Source: Nitrospirota bacterium
GTDB taxonomy: Bacteria > Nitrospirota > Thermodesulfovibrionia > Thermodesulfovibrionales > JdFR-88
DNA length: 9,831 nucleotides
NCBI GenBank assembly: GCA_021789735.1
Contig: JAJYJB010000082.1
Location: 1 to 9,831 of the forward strand
Direction of reading: 5' to 3'
Shown in pieces: positions 1-8,872 of this stretch. The notes below the pieces were generated by a model. It had not been told where the DNA came from. It ran no database searches and saw nothing but the letters and a program-made list of their open reading frames with translations. Each line of letters opens with the position of its first letter. Within the stretch, counting starts at the first letter, position 1. The position numbers and the translations under genes were made by a program.

Positions 1-8
1 TTTTTTTG
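1..8 (+). other. Visible 5' exon of the group II intron (T-tract)
   Basis: Seven T residues and a G precede the intron's GTGCG start. Group IIC introns characteristically insert just after the hairpin and U-tract of rho-independent terminators, and this T-run fits such a site. The hairpin itself would lie upstream of the window, so the terminator cannot be confirmed. Confidence 0.5.
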
Positions 9-395
9 GTGCGCCCGGCACGGGCGCATGCTTGACGGTGAAAGTCCGTTACGGAGGTTGATAGCACCAACCGTTAGCCAAAGGCAAGGGTGTCCATCGT
101 GAGGTGGAATCTGAAGGAAGCCGGCGGCAAAGCTCCGGTCTGAGGAACACGAACCGCATATAAGGCTTTTGCGGGCCGGGCGAGTTTGCCTAACAAAACG
201 AAGCCCAAAGCTATCCGAGGCCTGCGGAGTAAATGCGGCGGATATATGGAGCGAAGGCATGCGTCCTTACCCGGGGAGGTCTGGCTGGAACGCCGGGGAC
301 GTTCTTTCGGAACCGGCAACCCTTGCAGTGATGCAAAGCTGAACGGCCAGAAGTCAGCAGAGGCCATAGTATCCCTATAGGGAGAAGGGCCGAAC

Positions 396-1865
<1,470 letters not shown>

Positions 1866-1905
1866 GAGGACGGCAGGCGAACTAATCGCCTGCCTCCTAC
1901 TCGAT

Positions 1906-1995
1906 TTAAGATTTTTGGTCCTTCCCGGTTTTTTTTGCTTAAAATGTTGTTTTTTCTTAAAAAAAATAGCGCTATCTCTTAAAATAATAAGATCA
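1906..1995 (+). other. AT-rich spacer between intron and DUF3786 gene
   Basis: This 90-bp stretch holds poly-T and poly-A runs and three CTTAAAA motifs (1938, 1956, 1978). TTGCTT at 1935-1940 could be a -35 box with TAAAAA 17 bp downstream, but the match is poor. I see no convincing promoter and no strong Shine-Dalgarno before the ATG at 1996. It is the original sequence downstream of the intron insertion site. Confidence 0.4.
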
Positions 1996-2598
1996 ATGAG
2001 CCAGTCGGGCCTGAAGACGGCATGGGAGAAGATCAGGGAGGCGGCAAGCGGGGAGCTGTCGAGGAGTGCAGGCGTCCCGTTTAAGGACGGTGCATTTGTT
2101 TTTCCCTCCCTGGGCACGGACTTCCTCGTTTATCCGGAAAAAGACAAAGAGGCCATAGAGGCGTCCTCAGCGCAAGGGGAGGCCCTGATGACCAAATTCG
2201 GTTATTTTTTCAACCATGTCTGCCTGTGGTGGCTTGTTTACGCAAAAGGCATACCGCCTACCGGCAGGCTGGTAAGGCCGGAGGACTTAAACGGGGGAGC
2301 GGCCTTTTTCCGGGGCTCCCATACCCTCCCTCTGGATGGCCTGGCACGGCGTTATGGCAGCGGCAGTGAGGAGTTTTTAAAAAAAGGTTTGGCCCTGGGG
2401 GGCGAAAGATGCGATCTGGCGGACTCATGCATAAAACTACATCCCGCCCCCCGACTTCCAATTTATCTGATTCTGTGGCTGGAAGATGAAGAATTCCCGG
2501 CCAGGGCAGGCGTGCTCCTGGACTCATCGGCCGGGATCGTCCTTCCCCTGGATATAATCTGGAGCGCCATCATGCTCTGTCTGCTGGCCATGGTTTAG
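1996..2598 (+). CDS. DUF3786 domain protein
   Basis: This encodes a 200-residue soluble protein with no signal peptide or transmembrane segment. It matches the DUF3786 pattern along its whole length: an N-terminal LKTAWEKIREA helix, a GAFVFPSLGTDFLVYPE core strand pair, a middle segment with PPTGRLVRPEDLNGGAAFF, then CDLADSCIKLHPAPRLPIYLILW and EEFPARAGVLLDSSA near the C-terminus. The family is of unknown function and is found mostly in anaerobes (deltaproteobacteria, Nitrospirota, methanogens, from memory). Two cysteines sit in a CxxxxxC arrangement in the C-terminal half, which alone does not establish metal binding. I chose ATG 1996 because upstream codons in this frame run back into the intron. 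The radical SAM gene starts 12 bp after the stop, so the two are probably co-transcribed. Confidence 0.82.
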   Translation: MSQSGLKTAWEKIREAASGELSRSAGVPFKDGAFVFPSLGTDFLVYPEKDKEAIEASSAQGEALMTKFGYFFNHVCLWWLVYAKGIPPTGRLVRPEDLNGGAAFFRGSHTLPLDGLARRYGSGSEEFLKKGLALGGERCDLADSCIKLHPAPRLPIYLILWLEDEEFPARAGVLLDSSAGIVLPLDIIWSAIMLCLLAMV

Positions 2599-2610
2599 AT
2601 CAGAAAAGAC

Positions 2611-4266
2611 ATGGGCGGGAAAAGACAGAAACTATTAAGGAAAGCGGACGGCCTTCTTTCAAGGGAAAAGGGGACGGTCTTTAAAGGACCAGGCGGAAAG
2701 TTCAACATCTGCCTGGTCTATCCAAACACCTATCACGTGGGGATGTCCAACCTGGGTTTCCAGGGCGTCTATGGCCTTCTGAACGGGATGCCGGACGTGC
2801 TTTGCGAGCGCGCCTTCCTGCCGGACGCGGAAGACATGGAGGACTATCTTAAGGGTGGAGAAGAGCTCTTCAGCCTTGAATCCAAAAGGCCGCTTAAAAG
2901 ATTTGATATGGTGGCCTTCTCCGTGTCCTTTGAAAACGATTATCCTCATATCCCGGAGATACTGGAGCTGGCCATGATACCGCCTTTGGCCAGCTTGCGC
3001 GGCGCCAGAGAGCCGCTGCTTTTGCTTGGGGGGGTGGCCGCTTTTTCCAATCCGGAACCGCTGGCAGATTTCTTTGACGCCATTTTCATAGGAGAGGCGG
3101 AGGCCCTTTTGCCGCCTTTTTTTGAGGAGGTAAGGAAAAATCTTTCATCTGCCGGGGGAAGGCGGGGTTTTTTGGAGAAGATAGTCTCCGTGCCGGGCGT
3201 CTATGTCCCTTCTCTTTACAATGTGTCCTACGGGCAGGAAGGCACGATCTCAGAGAGAAAACAGGAGGTCCCCCATGCGCCCGTTATGGTAAGGAAGCAG
3301 GTCTCGCCGGAGCTCGGAATGAGGCACGCCATAACAACGCCCGATACCGAATTTTCGAATATGCGGCTCATAGAGCTGATGCGCGGATGTCCGTGGAGCT
3401 GTTCTTTCTGTCTTGCCGGGCAGATCTATAACCCGCCAAGGAGGAGGCCGCCTGAAGACATTAAAAAAGAGATAGATGAGGCGCTTTCTGCTGGCCAGAG
3501 GGTGGGGCTCATAGGGCCTTCGGTCTCTGACTATCCGGGGCTTCCCGGGCTCCTTCAGATAGAGGGGGTGGATTTCTCCATTACCTCTCTCAGGGCGGGT
3601 GCAAAAAGCATTGGGCTTTTGCCCTATCTGAAGAGGCACAAAAGCCTATCGATAGCTGCGGAGGCCGGCACTCCAAGACTTCGCAGGCTTGTGAACAAGA
3701 GGATCACGGAAGAAGACATCCTGGAGACCTCGCGGGCCATCCTGGAGGCGGGCATGAACCTGCGGGTCTATTTCATCATCGGTCTGCCCACGGAGACGGA
3801 TGAGGACGTGGACGCTCTCATAGCCCTGGTGGGGGAAATAAGAAGCAACTCGCCACGCGGCAAGATCACCCTGACGGTGAGCACCTTTGTGCCAAAGCCT
3901 TTTACCTGCTTTCAGTGGCACCCGATGGAAAAGCCGGAGGCGGTCAAGAAACGGCTTGGAAGGATAAAAAAGTCATTGAACGCCTTAAAGGGGGTCTCCG
4001 TCTTTCATGATGTTCCCAAATACGCAATGATGCAGGGTGTATTTGCGATGGGAGACAGAAGGCTTTCCTCCGTCCTTCTGGCCATGGCAAGGGAAGGGCT
4101 GGACTACAAATCGGCGCTTAAAAGCGCGGGCCTTTCGGAGGAATTTTACATCTTCAGGCAAAAAGACGCGGGGGAGCTATTGCCGTGGGACTTCATAGAC
4201 TCGGGCGTTAGCAAGGAGCCCCTCCGCGAGCAGTACGAGAAGCTTATTCTGGAGGGGCAGGAGTAA
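2611..4266 (+). CDS. Radical SAM protein with B12-binding-like N-terminal domain (TIGR03960-like)
   Basis: This encodes a 551-residue radical SAM enzyme of unknown substrate. Residues about 30-230 resemble the cobalamin-binding-like domain of the 'radical SAM family uncharacterized protein' group, with PNTYHVGMSNLG (38-49), a PEPLADFFDA block (148-157) and GEAE (171-174). The radical SAM barrel follows, with CPWSCSFC giving C260, C264 and C267 as ligands of the [4Fe-4S] cluster that cleaves S-adenosylmethionine. AEAGTPRLR (350-358) and GLPTETDED (391-399) are also typical. I see no clear DxHxxG cobalamin-ligand motif at the N-terminus, so B12 binding is uncertain. Many relatives carry a fused or adjacent DUF2344 domain; here the protein ends after the barrel and a short tail. 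It begins 12 bp after the DUF3786 gene and ends 5 bp before convergent tgt. ATG 2611 has only a weak ribosome binding site. Confidence 0.88.
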   Translation: MGGKRQKLLRKADGLLSREKGTVFKGPGGKFNICLVYPNTYHVGMSNLGFQGVYGLLNGMPDVLCERAFLPDAEDMEDYLKGGEELFSLESKRPLKRFDMVAFSVSFENDYPHIPEILELAMIPPLASLRGAREPLLLLGGVAAFSNPEPLADFFDAIFIGEAEALLPPFFEEVRKNLSSAGGRRGFLEKIVSVPGVYVPSLYNVSYGQEGTISERKQEVPHAPVMVRKQVSPELGMRHAITTPDTEFSNMRLIELMRGCPWSCSFCLAGQIYNPPRRRPPEDIKKEIDEALSAGQRVGLIGPSVSDYPGLPGLLQIEGVDFSITSLRAGAKSIGLLPYLKRHKSLSIAAEAGTPRLRRLVNKRITEEDILETSRAILEAGMNLRVYFIIGLPTETDEDVDALIALVGEIRSNSPRGKITLTVSTFVPKPFTCFQWHPMEKPEAVKKRLGRIKKSLNALKGVSVFHDVPKYAMMQGVFAMGDRRLSSVLLAMAREGLDYKSALKSAGLSEEFYIFRQKDAGELLPWDFIDSGVSKEPLREQYEKLILEGQE

Positions 4267-4271
4267 AGGAT

Positions 4272-5378
4272 CTACCACTCCACCGTTTCCCATTGTCTTC
4301 TGAAGTCCAAAAATCTGCCCTCCGTTATCGACTCCCGCATCTTCCTGAAAAACTCCTGGTAAAAATGTGTGTTATGGATGGTGTTCAGGCGCATGGACAG
4401 TATCTCTTTGCTTAAAAAGAGGTGTCTAAGGTACCCCCTGGAGAAATGGGTGCATGTGTAGCAGTTGCAGCGCGCATCAAGCGGAGACGGATCCTCCTTG
4501 AACTCGGTCCTTTTTATGCTGATCCTTCCCTCCGAGGTAAAAAGGGTGCCGTTCCTGGCGTTTCTTGTGGGCATGACGCAGTCGAACATGTCAAAGCCCG
4601 CCCCCACCGCCTCCATGCAGTCTTTGAGGTCCCCTATGCCCATGAGGTATCTGGGCTTTGTAGTGGGCAGCAGCGGGCCCATCAGGTCCATGGTCTTCCA
4701 CATCTCTTCTTTTGGCTCTCCCACGCTTACTCCGCCAACCGCGTATCCCTCAAAGTCCATTTCAAGCAGCCCTTCAAGGCTCTCCCTGCGGAGGTCTTCA
4801 TAAGAGCCTCCCTGTACGATGCCAAACAGGGCGCTTTTGCCAGCCTCCGGCATGCTTTTCTTTTTCTCCAGGCATTTGAGAGCCCAGAGGGCGGTCCTCC
4901 TGACCGCTTTTTGCACCTCCTCGCGCGTGGCAGGCCACGGTGGACATTCATCAAAGGCCATGAAGATGTCCGAGCCAAGCGAGGCCTGTATCTCTATGGC
5001 CAGCTCCGGCGTCATGAAATGGGTAGAGCCGTCAATATGGCTTTGGAATTCCACCCCCTCATCCGTTATCTTTCTAAGCAGGGCGAGGCTGTAAACCTGG
5101 AAACCGCCGCTGTCCGTAAGTATCGGCCTGTCCCAGCACATGAACCTGTGCAGCCCTCCAAGGTTTTTTATAAGTCCGTGCCCGGGCCTCAGGTACAGGT
5201 GGTAGGTATTTGAGAGGATGATCTCCGCGCCCGCCCCCTTAAGTTCGTCAGGGCCAAGGGCCTTCACCGTGGCGTTCGTGCCCACGGGCATGAACGCCGG
5301 GGTATGGATTGCCCCGTTTTCCGTTTCGATAAGGCCGGTCCTTGCCGCGCCGTCTTTTTTCAGTACGGTGAAATTCAT
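4272..5378 (-). CDS. tgt: Queuine/preQ1 tRNA-guanine transglycosylase
   Basis: Tgt exchanges the wobble guanine (G34) of tRNAs with GUN anticodons (Asp, Asn, His, Tyr) for preQ1, the committed tRNA step of queuosine synthesis in bacteria. The 368-residue protein is close to the usual ~375. Visible landmarks are the substrate-binding DSGGFQ at 89-94, GIVQGG (176-181), the FDCVMPTRNARNG block with nucleophile D266 (E. coli D264), and the structural zinc site C304, C306, C309, H335 (E. coli 302, 304, 307, 333). All catalytic and zinc residues are present. The start is ATG at 5378-5376; no strong ribosome binding site precedes it. It stands alone on the minus strand, convergent with the radical SAM gene and divergent from por. 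No queuosine-synthesis neighbour is visible. Confidence 0.98.
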   Translation of the reverse strand: MNFTVLKKDGAARTGLIETENGAIHTPAFMPVGTNATVKALGPDELKGAGAEIILSNTYHLYLRPGHGLIKNLGGLHRFMCWDRPILTDSGGFQVYSLALLRKITDEGVEFQSHIDGSTHFMTPELAIEIQASLGSDIFMAFDECPPWPATREEVQKAVRRTALWALKCLEKKKSMPEAGKSALFGIVQGGSYEDLRRESLEGLLEMDFEGYAVGGVSVGEPKEEMWKTMDLMGPLLPTTKPRYLMGIGDLKDCMEAVGAGFDMFDCVMPTRNARNGTLFTSEGRISIKRTEFKEDPSPLDARCNCYTCTHFSRGYLRHLFLSKEILSMRLNTIHNTHFYQEFFRKMRESITEGRFLDFRRQWETVEW

Positions 5379-5586
5379 TATGCGTCATTGATTTTAACGG
5401 AATTGCGTTTTTTTTGATTTTTTAATTTTTTTGATTTTTGGAACAAAAAACAAATAAGAGTTTTTTGAAAAAAGCCCCATCTTGTGGCAATATAGTATTT
5501 TGGGCTTGAACCTCAACGAGTTTGAAAAAGCAAGTATATTTTAATTAACATAGTAAACTTATAATTTTTGGAGGGAAGAACTGCGA
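5379..5586. other. AT-rich divergent intergenic region (tgt / por)
   Basis: This 208-bp region must hold the promoters of tgt (leftward) and the por operon (rightward). The left half is dominated by T-runs (5408-5415, 5418-5423, 5426-5432) separated by GA or AA. It includes a small inverted repeat TTTTTTG/CAAAAAA (5427-5433 / 5444-5450) and the near-palindrome TTTTTTGAAAAAA near 5461-5473. A second inverted repeat, AAGCCC/GGGCTT (5472-5477 / 5502-5507), lies further right. The por ribosome binding site GGAGGGA is at 5570-5576. Confidence 0.5.
5522..5551 (+). promoter_or_regulatory. Candidate por operon promoter (weak match)
   Basis: TTGAAA at 5522-5527 and TAACAT at 5546-5551 are separated by 18 bp and resemble sigma70 -35 and -10 boxes (5/6 and 4/6 matches). 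A better -10 look-alike, TATAAT at 5560-5565, has no -35 partner and lies too close to the ribosome binding site to be used easily. This is a tentative call. Confidence 0.3.
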
Positions 5587-6162
5587 ATGCCCGATATGAT
5601 CGAGATTAGATGGCATGGAAGAGGGGGCCAGGGGACAGTAACGGCCGCCAAGGTGCTGGCCGATGCCTGTCTTAGCGGCGGCAGGTATGTGCAGGCCTTT
5701 CCCGAGTACGGTCCGGAGAGGGCAGGCGCGCCGCTCAGGGCGTACAACAGGATAAGCGACCACGAGCTTAGACTTTACTGCCCTGTCGTGAACCCCAGGA
5801 TCGTGAGCATTGTGGATGCCACCATAATAGACGCCATGGACGTCACGGAGGGCGCCATCGATGACGCCATCTTCGTTGTCAACACCAAGAAGGACCCCGC
5901 GGAAATAAGAGCGGCGCTCAAGGCGAAAAGCACCCAGAAAATCTTCACGGTGGACGCTACCGACATAGCGATAACGGAAATAGGCAGGCCGCTTCCAAAC
6001 TCTCCCATGCTGGGCGCGGTCGTAAAGGTTTCGGACCTCGTAAGCCTTCCGCATCTGATCGAGGAGGTCAGGAAGAGCTTCGGGAAAAAGTTTGCGGAGA
6101 AGATAATAAACGGCAATCTCAAGGCCGTTGAGAGGGGATACAAGGAGGTCAGGGAAGGATGA
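5587..6162 (+). CDS. porG: Pyruvate:ferredoxin oxidoreductase, gamma subunit
   Basis: This is the gamma subunit (also called PorC) of the four-subunit enzyme that interconverts pyruvate plus CoA with acetyl-CoA, CO2 and reduced ferredoxin in the cytoplasm. The 191-residue protein shows the family's opening block RWHGRGGQGTVTAAKVLA (8-25), followed by FPEYGPERAGAPLRAYNRIS, which carries residues that help hold CoA and shape the dimer. The region NSPMLGAVVK is also typical. The length is normal. The start ATG 5587 is supported by GGAGGGA at 5570-5576, ten bases upstream. It is the first gene of a tight operon; its stop overlaps the next start in ATGA (6159-6162), implying translational coupling. 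A related 2-oxoacid specificity cannot be excluded from this subunit alone. Confidence 0.95.
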   Translation: MPDMIEIRWHGRGGQGTVTAAKVLADACLSGGRYVQAFPEYGPERAGAPLRAYNRISDHELRLYCPVVNPRIVSIVDATIIDAMDVTEGAIDDAIFVVNTKKDPAEIRAALKAKSTQKIFTVDATDIAITEIGRPLPNSPMLGAVVKVSDLVSLPHLIEEVRKSFGKKFAEKIINGNLKAVERGYKEVREG

Positions 6163-6446
6163 AGAAATGGACGGAACTGGTCCCCGGCGCCGTTGTACTG
6201 GAAGCGGGAAGCTCGGCCAGATTCAAGACCGGCTCCTGGAGGACGTTCAGGCCCAGATGGGTGCCGGAAAACTGTATACAGTGCCTGATGTGCTGGCTGT
6301 ATTGCCCGGACATGGCTGTCAATGTAGTAGACGGCAAGATGACCGGTTTTAATTATGATTACTGCAAGGGCTGCGGGGTATGTGCGAAGGAATGTCCCGG
6401 CAAACAGGGTAAAAAGGCAATAGTAATGGAACCGGAGGGCAAATAG
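6159..6446 (+). CDS. porD: Pyruvate:ferredoxin oxidoreductase, delta subunit (2[4Fe-4S] ferredoxin type)
   Basis: This 95-residue subunit carries electrons from the catalytic beta subunit towards free ferredoxin. Two classic four-cysteine motifs are visible: C39, C42, C45, C49 (CIQCLMCWLYCP) and C69, C72, C75, C79 (CKGCGVCAKECP). Each is expected to ligate part of two [4Fe-4S] clusters. The N-terminal 35 residues, including the TGSWRTFRPRW stretch, match the extension typical of Por delta subunits rather than free ferredoxins. A strong Shine-Dalgarno, AGGAGGT at 6143-6149, sits nine bases before the ATG, inside the end of porG. The gene stops 2 bp before porA. Confidence 0.97.
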   Translation: MKKWTELVPGAVVLEAGSSARFKTGSWRTFRPRWVPENCIQCLMCWLYCPDMAVNVVDGKMTGFNYDYCKGCGVCAKECPGKQGKKAIVMEPEGK

Positions 6447-6448
6447 GA

Positions 6449-7636
6449 ATGGGCAAGGTAGTCGCGGTCACCGGAAACGAAGCCGTAGCAAACGCCTTGA
6501 GGCAGGCGGACCCCGATGTCTGCTCCCTCTATCCCATAACCCCCCAGACGGACATCGTTCAGAGGTTTTCGTCTTTCGTTGCCAACGGGGTTGTTCAGAC
6601 CGAGCTTTTGAACGCGGAGAGCGAACATTCCGCGATGTCTGCAGCCATAGGGGCGGCGGCAGGGGGCGGCAGGGTCATAACCGCCACTTCCTCCCAGGGA
6701 CTTGCCCTTATGTGGGAGATGCTCCATATAGCCTCTGGCATGAACCTGCCTATAATAATGCCGCTCGTGAACAGGGCCCTTTCTGCCCCGCTGAACATCC
6801 ACGGGGACCACTCTGACGGCATGGGCGCGAGGGACACGGGCTGGGTGCAGCTCTGGAGCGAAAACGCGCAGGAGGCGTACGACAACACCATCATGGCGTT
6901 CAGGATAGGGGAGCACTTGGAGATAAGACTGCCCGTTATGGTCTGCATGGACGGCTTCATAGTTAGCCATTCCATAGCCAGGATGGAATACCTGGGCGAT
7001 GATGAGGTGAAAAACTTCATCGGCCCTTACCAGAAGGTCAATCCGCTTCTGGACCTGGAGCATCCAAAGAGCTTTGGCCCCCTTATCCTCACCGACCTCT
7101 ATCACGAATACAAAAGGCTTCAGCATGAGATAATGGGGCGCGTCAAGAACGTTGTCCTCCAGGTCTCGGATGAGTTCGCGAAGCTGTCGGGAAGGAAATA
7201 CGGGCTTTTCGAGTCCTACAGGCTGGAGGACGCCGATATCGCGCTTGTGATACTTAACTCCGCGGCGGGCACCTCCAAGGATGTGATAGACGAGTTGAGG
7301 GACAAGGGGATAAAGGCCGGGCTTCTCAAGCCCAGGCTTTTCAGGCCCTTCCCTTACGCAGAGATCGGGCAGGCGCTCAGGCACCTTAAGGCCGTCTGCG
7401 TCATGGACAGGGCCGACTCGTTCGGCGGTTACGGTCCGATGTTCATGGAGATAAGCTCCGCCCTTTATCAGGCGGATGGCGAGGGCCGGAGACCGAAACT
7501 CATAAACAAGATATACGGCCTCGGCGGAAGGGACTATATGCCGGGTGACGCCAGAAAGGTGCTCCTGGAGCTGAACGAGATAGCCAAGGGCGCTCCGCTT
7601 GGAGCCGTAAAAGAATACATGGGAGTGAGGGAATAA
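6449..7636 (+). CDS. porA: Pyruvate:ferredoxin oxidoreductase, alpha subunit
   Basis: The 395-residue alpha subunit supplies the pyrimidine-binding half of the TPP site and the pyruvate pocket. YPITPQT at 28-34 is the family signature, and ESEHSAM (57-63) includes the glutamate region expected to activate the TPP aminopyrimidine. The segment RALSAPLNIHGDHSDGMGARDTGW is typical of pyruvate-specific PorA and unlike 2-oxoglutarate or indolepyruvate enzymes. GLLKPRLFRPFP and DRADSFGGYGPMF mark the C-terminal domain. The length matches stand-alone PorA proteins. GGAGGG at 6434-6439 lies nine bases before the ATG, and the start follows the porD stop by 2 bp. Confidence 0.97.
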   Translation: MGKVVAVTGNEAVANALRQADPDVCSLYPITPQTDIVQRFSSFVANGVVQTELLNAESEHSAMSAAIGAAAGGGRVITATSSQGLALMWEMLHIASGMNLPIIMPLVNRALSAPLNIHGDHSDGMGARDTGWVQLWSENAQEAYDNTIMAFRIGEHLEIRLPVMVCMDGFIVSHSIARMEYLGDDEVKNFIGPYQKVNPLLDLEHPKSFGPLILTDLYHEYKRLQHEIMGRVKNVVLQVSDEFAKLSGRKYGLFESYRLEDADIALVILNSAAGTSKDVIDELRDKGIKAGLLKPRLFRPFPYAEIGQALRHLKAVCVMDRADSFGGYGPMFMEISSALYQADGEGRRPKLINKIYGLGGRDYMPGDARKVLLELNEIAKGAPLGAVKEYMGVRE

Positions 7637-7638
7637 AA

Positions 7639-8598
7639 ATGGAAACCAGGGAGCTGTTGAAATGGTCGGCCCAGGTCAGGCTCAGGGAAAAATCCAAGCA
7701 GGAGGAGCGCTTCGAGCACGGGCACAGGATGTGCGCGGGCTGCGGCGCGCCCACGGTGGTGAAGATGGTGCTTATGGCCACGGAGTACCCGGTCGTTGTC
7801 TCCAACGCCACGGGCTGCCTGGAGGTCTCCACCTGCATACAGGAGTTTACGGCCTGGAAAACCCCGTGGATACACACCGCATTTGAAAACGCGGCAGCCA
7901 CGCTCTCCGGGGCCGAGACGATGTACAGGGCGCTTTTGAAAAAAGGCAAGATGCCCGACAACGTTAAGTTCATAGCGTTCGGCGGAGACGGGGGCACATA
8001 TGACATAGGCCTCCAGAGCCTTTCCGGCGCGATGGAGCGCGGCCACGACATGCTTTACGTCTGCTATGACAACGGGGCATACATGAACACGGGCATACAG
8101 CGTTCAAGCGCAACCCCGCTTGGGGCCGACACCACGACGTCGCCGGCTGGCTCCGCGAACCCGGCGGGCAAGCTCCAGGCAAGGAAGGACCTGACCCGGA
8201 TAATGGCCGCGCACGGGATATACGCCGCCCAGGCGAGCCCCTCTCACTGGCTGGACCTCATGAACAAGGTGAAGAAGGCCCACCAGATAAAGGGCGCCAA
8301 GTTCATTAACATAATCGCCCCGTGCAACCGCGGCTGGAGGACGGCTACGGACAATTCGATAGAGCTTTCGAGGCTCGCGGTGGAAACCTGTTACTGGCCG
8401 CTCTACGAGATAGAGGACGGCAAGCTGAAGGTCACCGTGGTGCCGGAGGAAAAGAAACCGGCAGACCAGTTTTTCAAACTTCAGGGCCGGTTCAAACACC
8501 TTTACGCCCCAGGGAATGAGGGGATGCTGGAGAGGATACAGGCGGAGATAGACAGGAACTGGGAGAGACTTCTGAAAGAGTCCGATCAGGCCTGCTGA
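7639..8598 (+). CDS. porB: Pyruvate:ferredoxin oxidoreductase, beta subunit
   Basis: The 319-residue beta subunit binds the diphosphate of TPP through Mg2+ and holds the proximal [4Fe-4S] cluster. The TPP motif is GGDGGTYDIG (115-124) with the downstream YDNGAYMNTG (133-142). The likely cluster ligands are C32 and C35 (MCAGCGAP), C60 (NATGC) and C209 (APCNRGW). TTSPAGSANPAGK, just after the TPP motif, is typical of PorB. The length is normal. Its ATG follows the porA stop by 2 bp, with GAGGGA just upstream, so the four subunits are translated together. A strong terminator follows 32 bp after the stop. The order gamma-delta-alpha-beta matches Thermotoga and archaeal por operons. The enzyme may run in either direction: pyruvate oxidation, or CO2 fixation onto acetyl-CoA. 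Confidence 0.97.
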   Translation: METRELLKWSAQVRLREKSKQEERFEHGHRMCAGCGAPTVVKMVLMATEYPVVVSNATGCLEVSTCIQEFTAWKTPWIHTAFENAAATLSGAETMYRALLKKGKMPDNVKFIAFGGDGGTYDIGLQSLSGAMERGHDMLYVCYDNGAYMNTGIQRSSATPLGADTTTSPAGSANPAGKLQARKDLTRIMAAHGIYAAQASPSHWLDLMNKVKKAHQIKGAKFINIIAPCNRGWRTATDNSIELSRLAVETCYWPLYEIEDGKLKVTVVPEEKKPADQFFKLQGRFKHLYAPGNEGMLERIQAEIDRNWERLLKESDQAC

Positions 8599-8629
8599 CG
8601 GCAAAAACAAAAACAGCCTGAGACAGCAA

Positions 8630-8667
8630 TAAAAAAGGGGGCATGAATTTTTATGCCCCTTTTTTTG
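8630..8667. terminator. Rho-independent terminator after porB (probably bidirectional)
   Basis: The arms GGGGCAT (8638-8644) and ATGCCCC (8653-8659) form a perfect stem around an AT-rich loop. It is extended by a G-U pair and by A-tract/T-tract pairing (8631-8636 with 8661-8666). The T-run on the plus strand and the A-run on the left arm let it work in both directions. It would also stop leftward transcripts from the lipoprotein gene. Confidence 0.93.
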
Positions 8668-8872
8668 CTCTTATATTTTGTGTGAGGCGTACGGCTTTCG
8701 CTCCGCTAAGCGCCGTCTCACCTTATTTGCCAGAATATCGTGTATGCCGCTCCGAATCTGCCGGGTTGCCGCTATTTAATGTGACGCGCCCGCGGCTACC
8801 CTCTGCGCTCACGCCATCCGCCCTCCCATGCATAGTTGCCCATAGGAATCTGAAGCGCCTAAATAAAAAATC
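8668..8872. other. Structured GC-rich spacer of unknown nature
   Basis: About 205 bp between the por terminator and the lipoprotein stop codon contain no convincing gene. Most of it is markedly GC-rich compared with other spacers in the window. One hairpin is visible: GTGAG/CTCAC (8682-8686 / 8717-8721) with inner CGGC/GCCG (8692-8695 / 8712-8715). On the minus strand a 30-40-codon open stretch starts at an ATG near 8832, but it has no ribosome binding site or recognisable domain. It could be the 3' UTR of the lipoprotein mRNA, a small RNA, a dispersed repeat or the remnant of a gene. Confidence 0.4.

Noticed and set aside
4422..5213. Plus-strand open frame (263 codons) opposite tgt
   Set aside because: It is antisense to tgt, whose catalytic and zinc residues are intact. 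The plus-strand product shows no recognisable motif.
5560..5565. TATAAT as the por -10 box
   Set aside because: Transcription would begin within the ribosome binding site at 5570-5576, and no -35 element lies at a suitable distance.
6359..7384. Long minus-strand open frame (341 codons) opposite porA
   Set aside because: It lies antisense to porA, which has clear family motifs. Its translation is rich in Arg, His and Pro without domain features, as expected from a mirror frame of GC-rich coding DNA.
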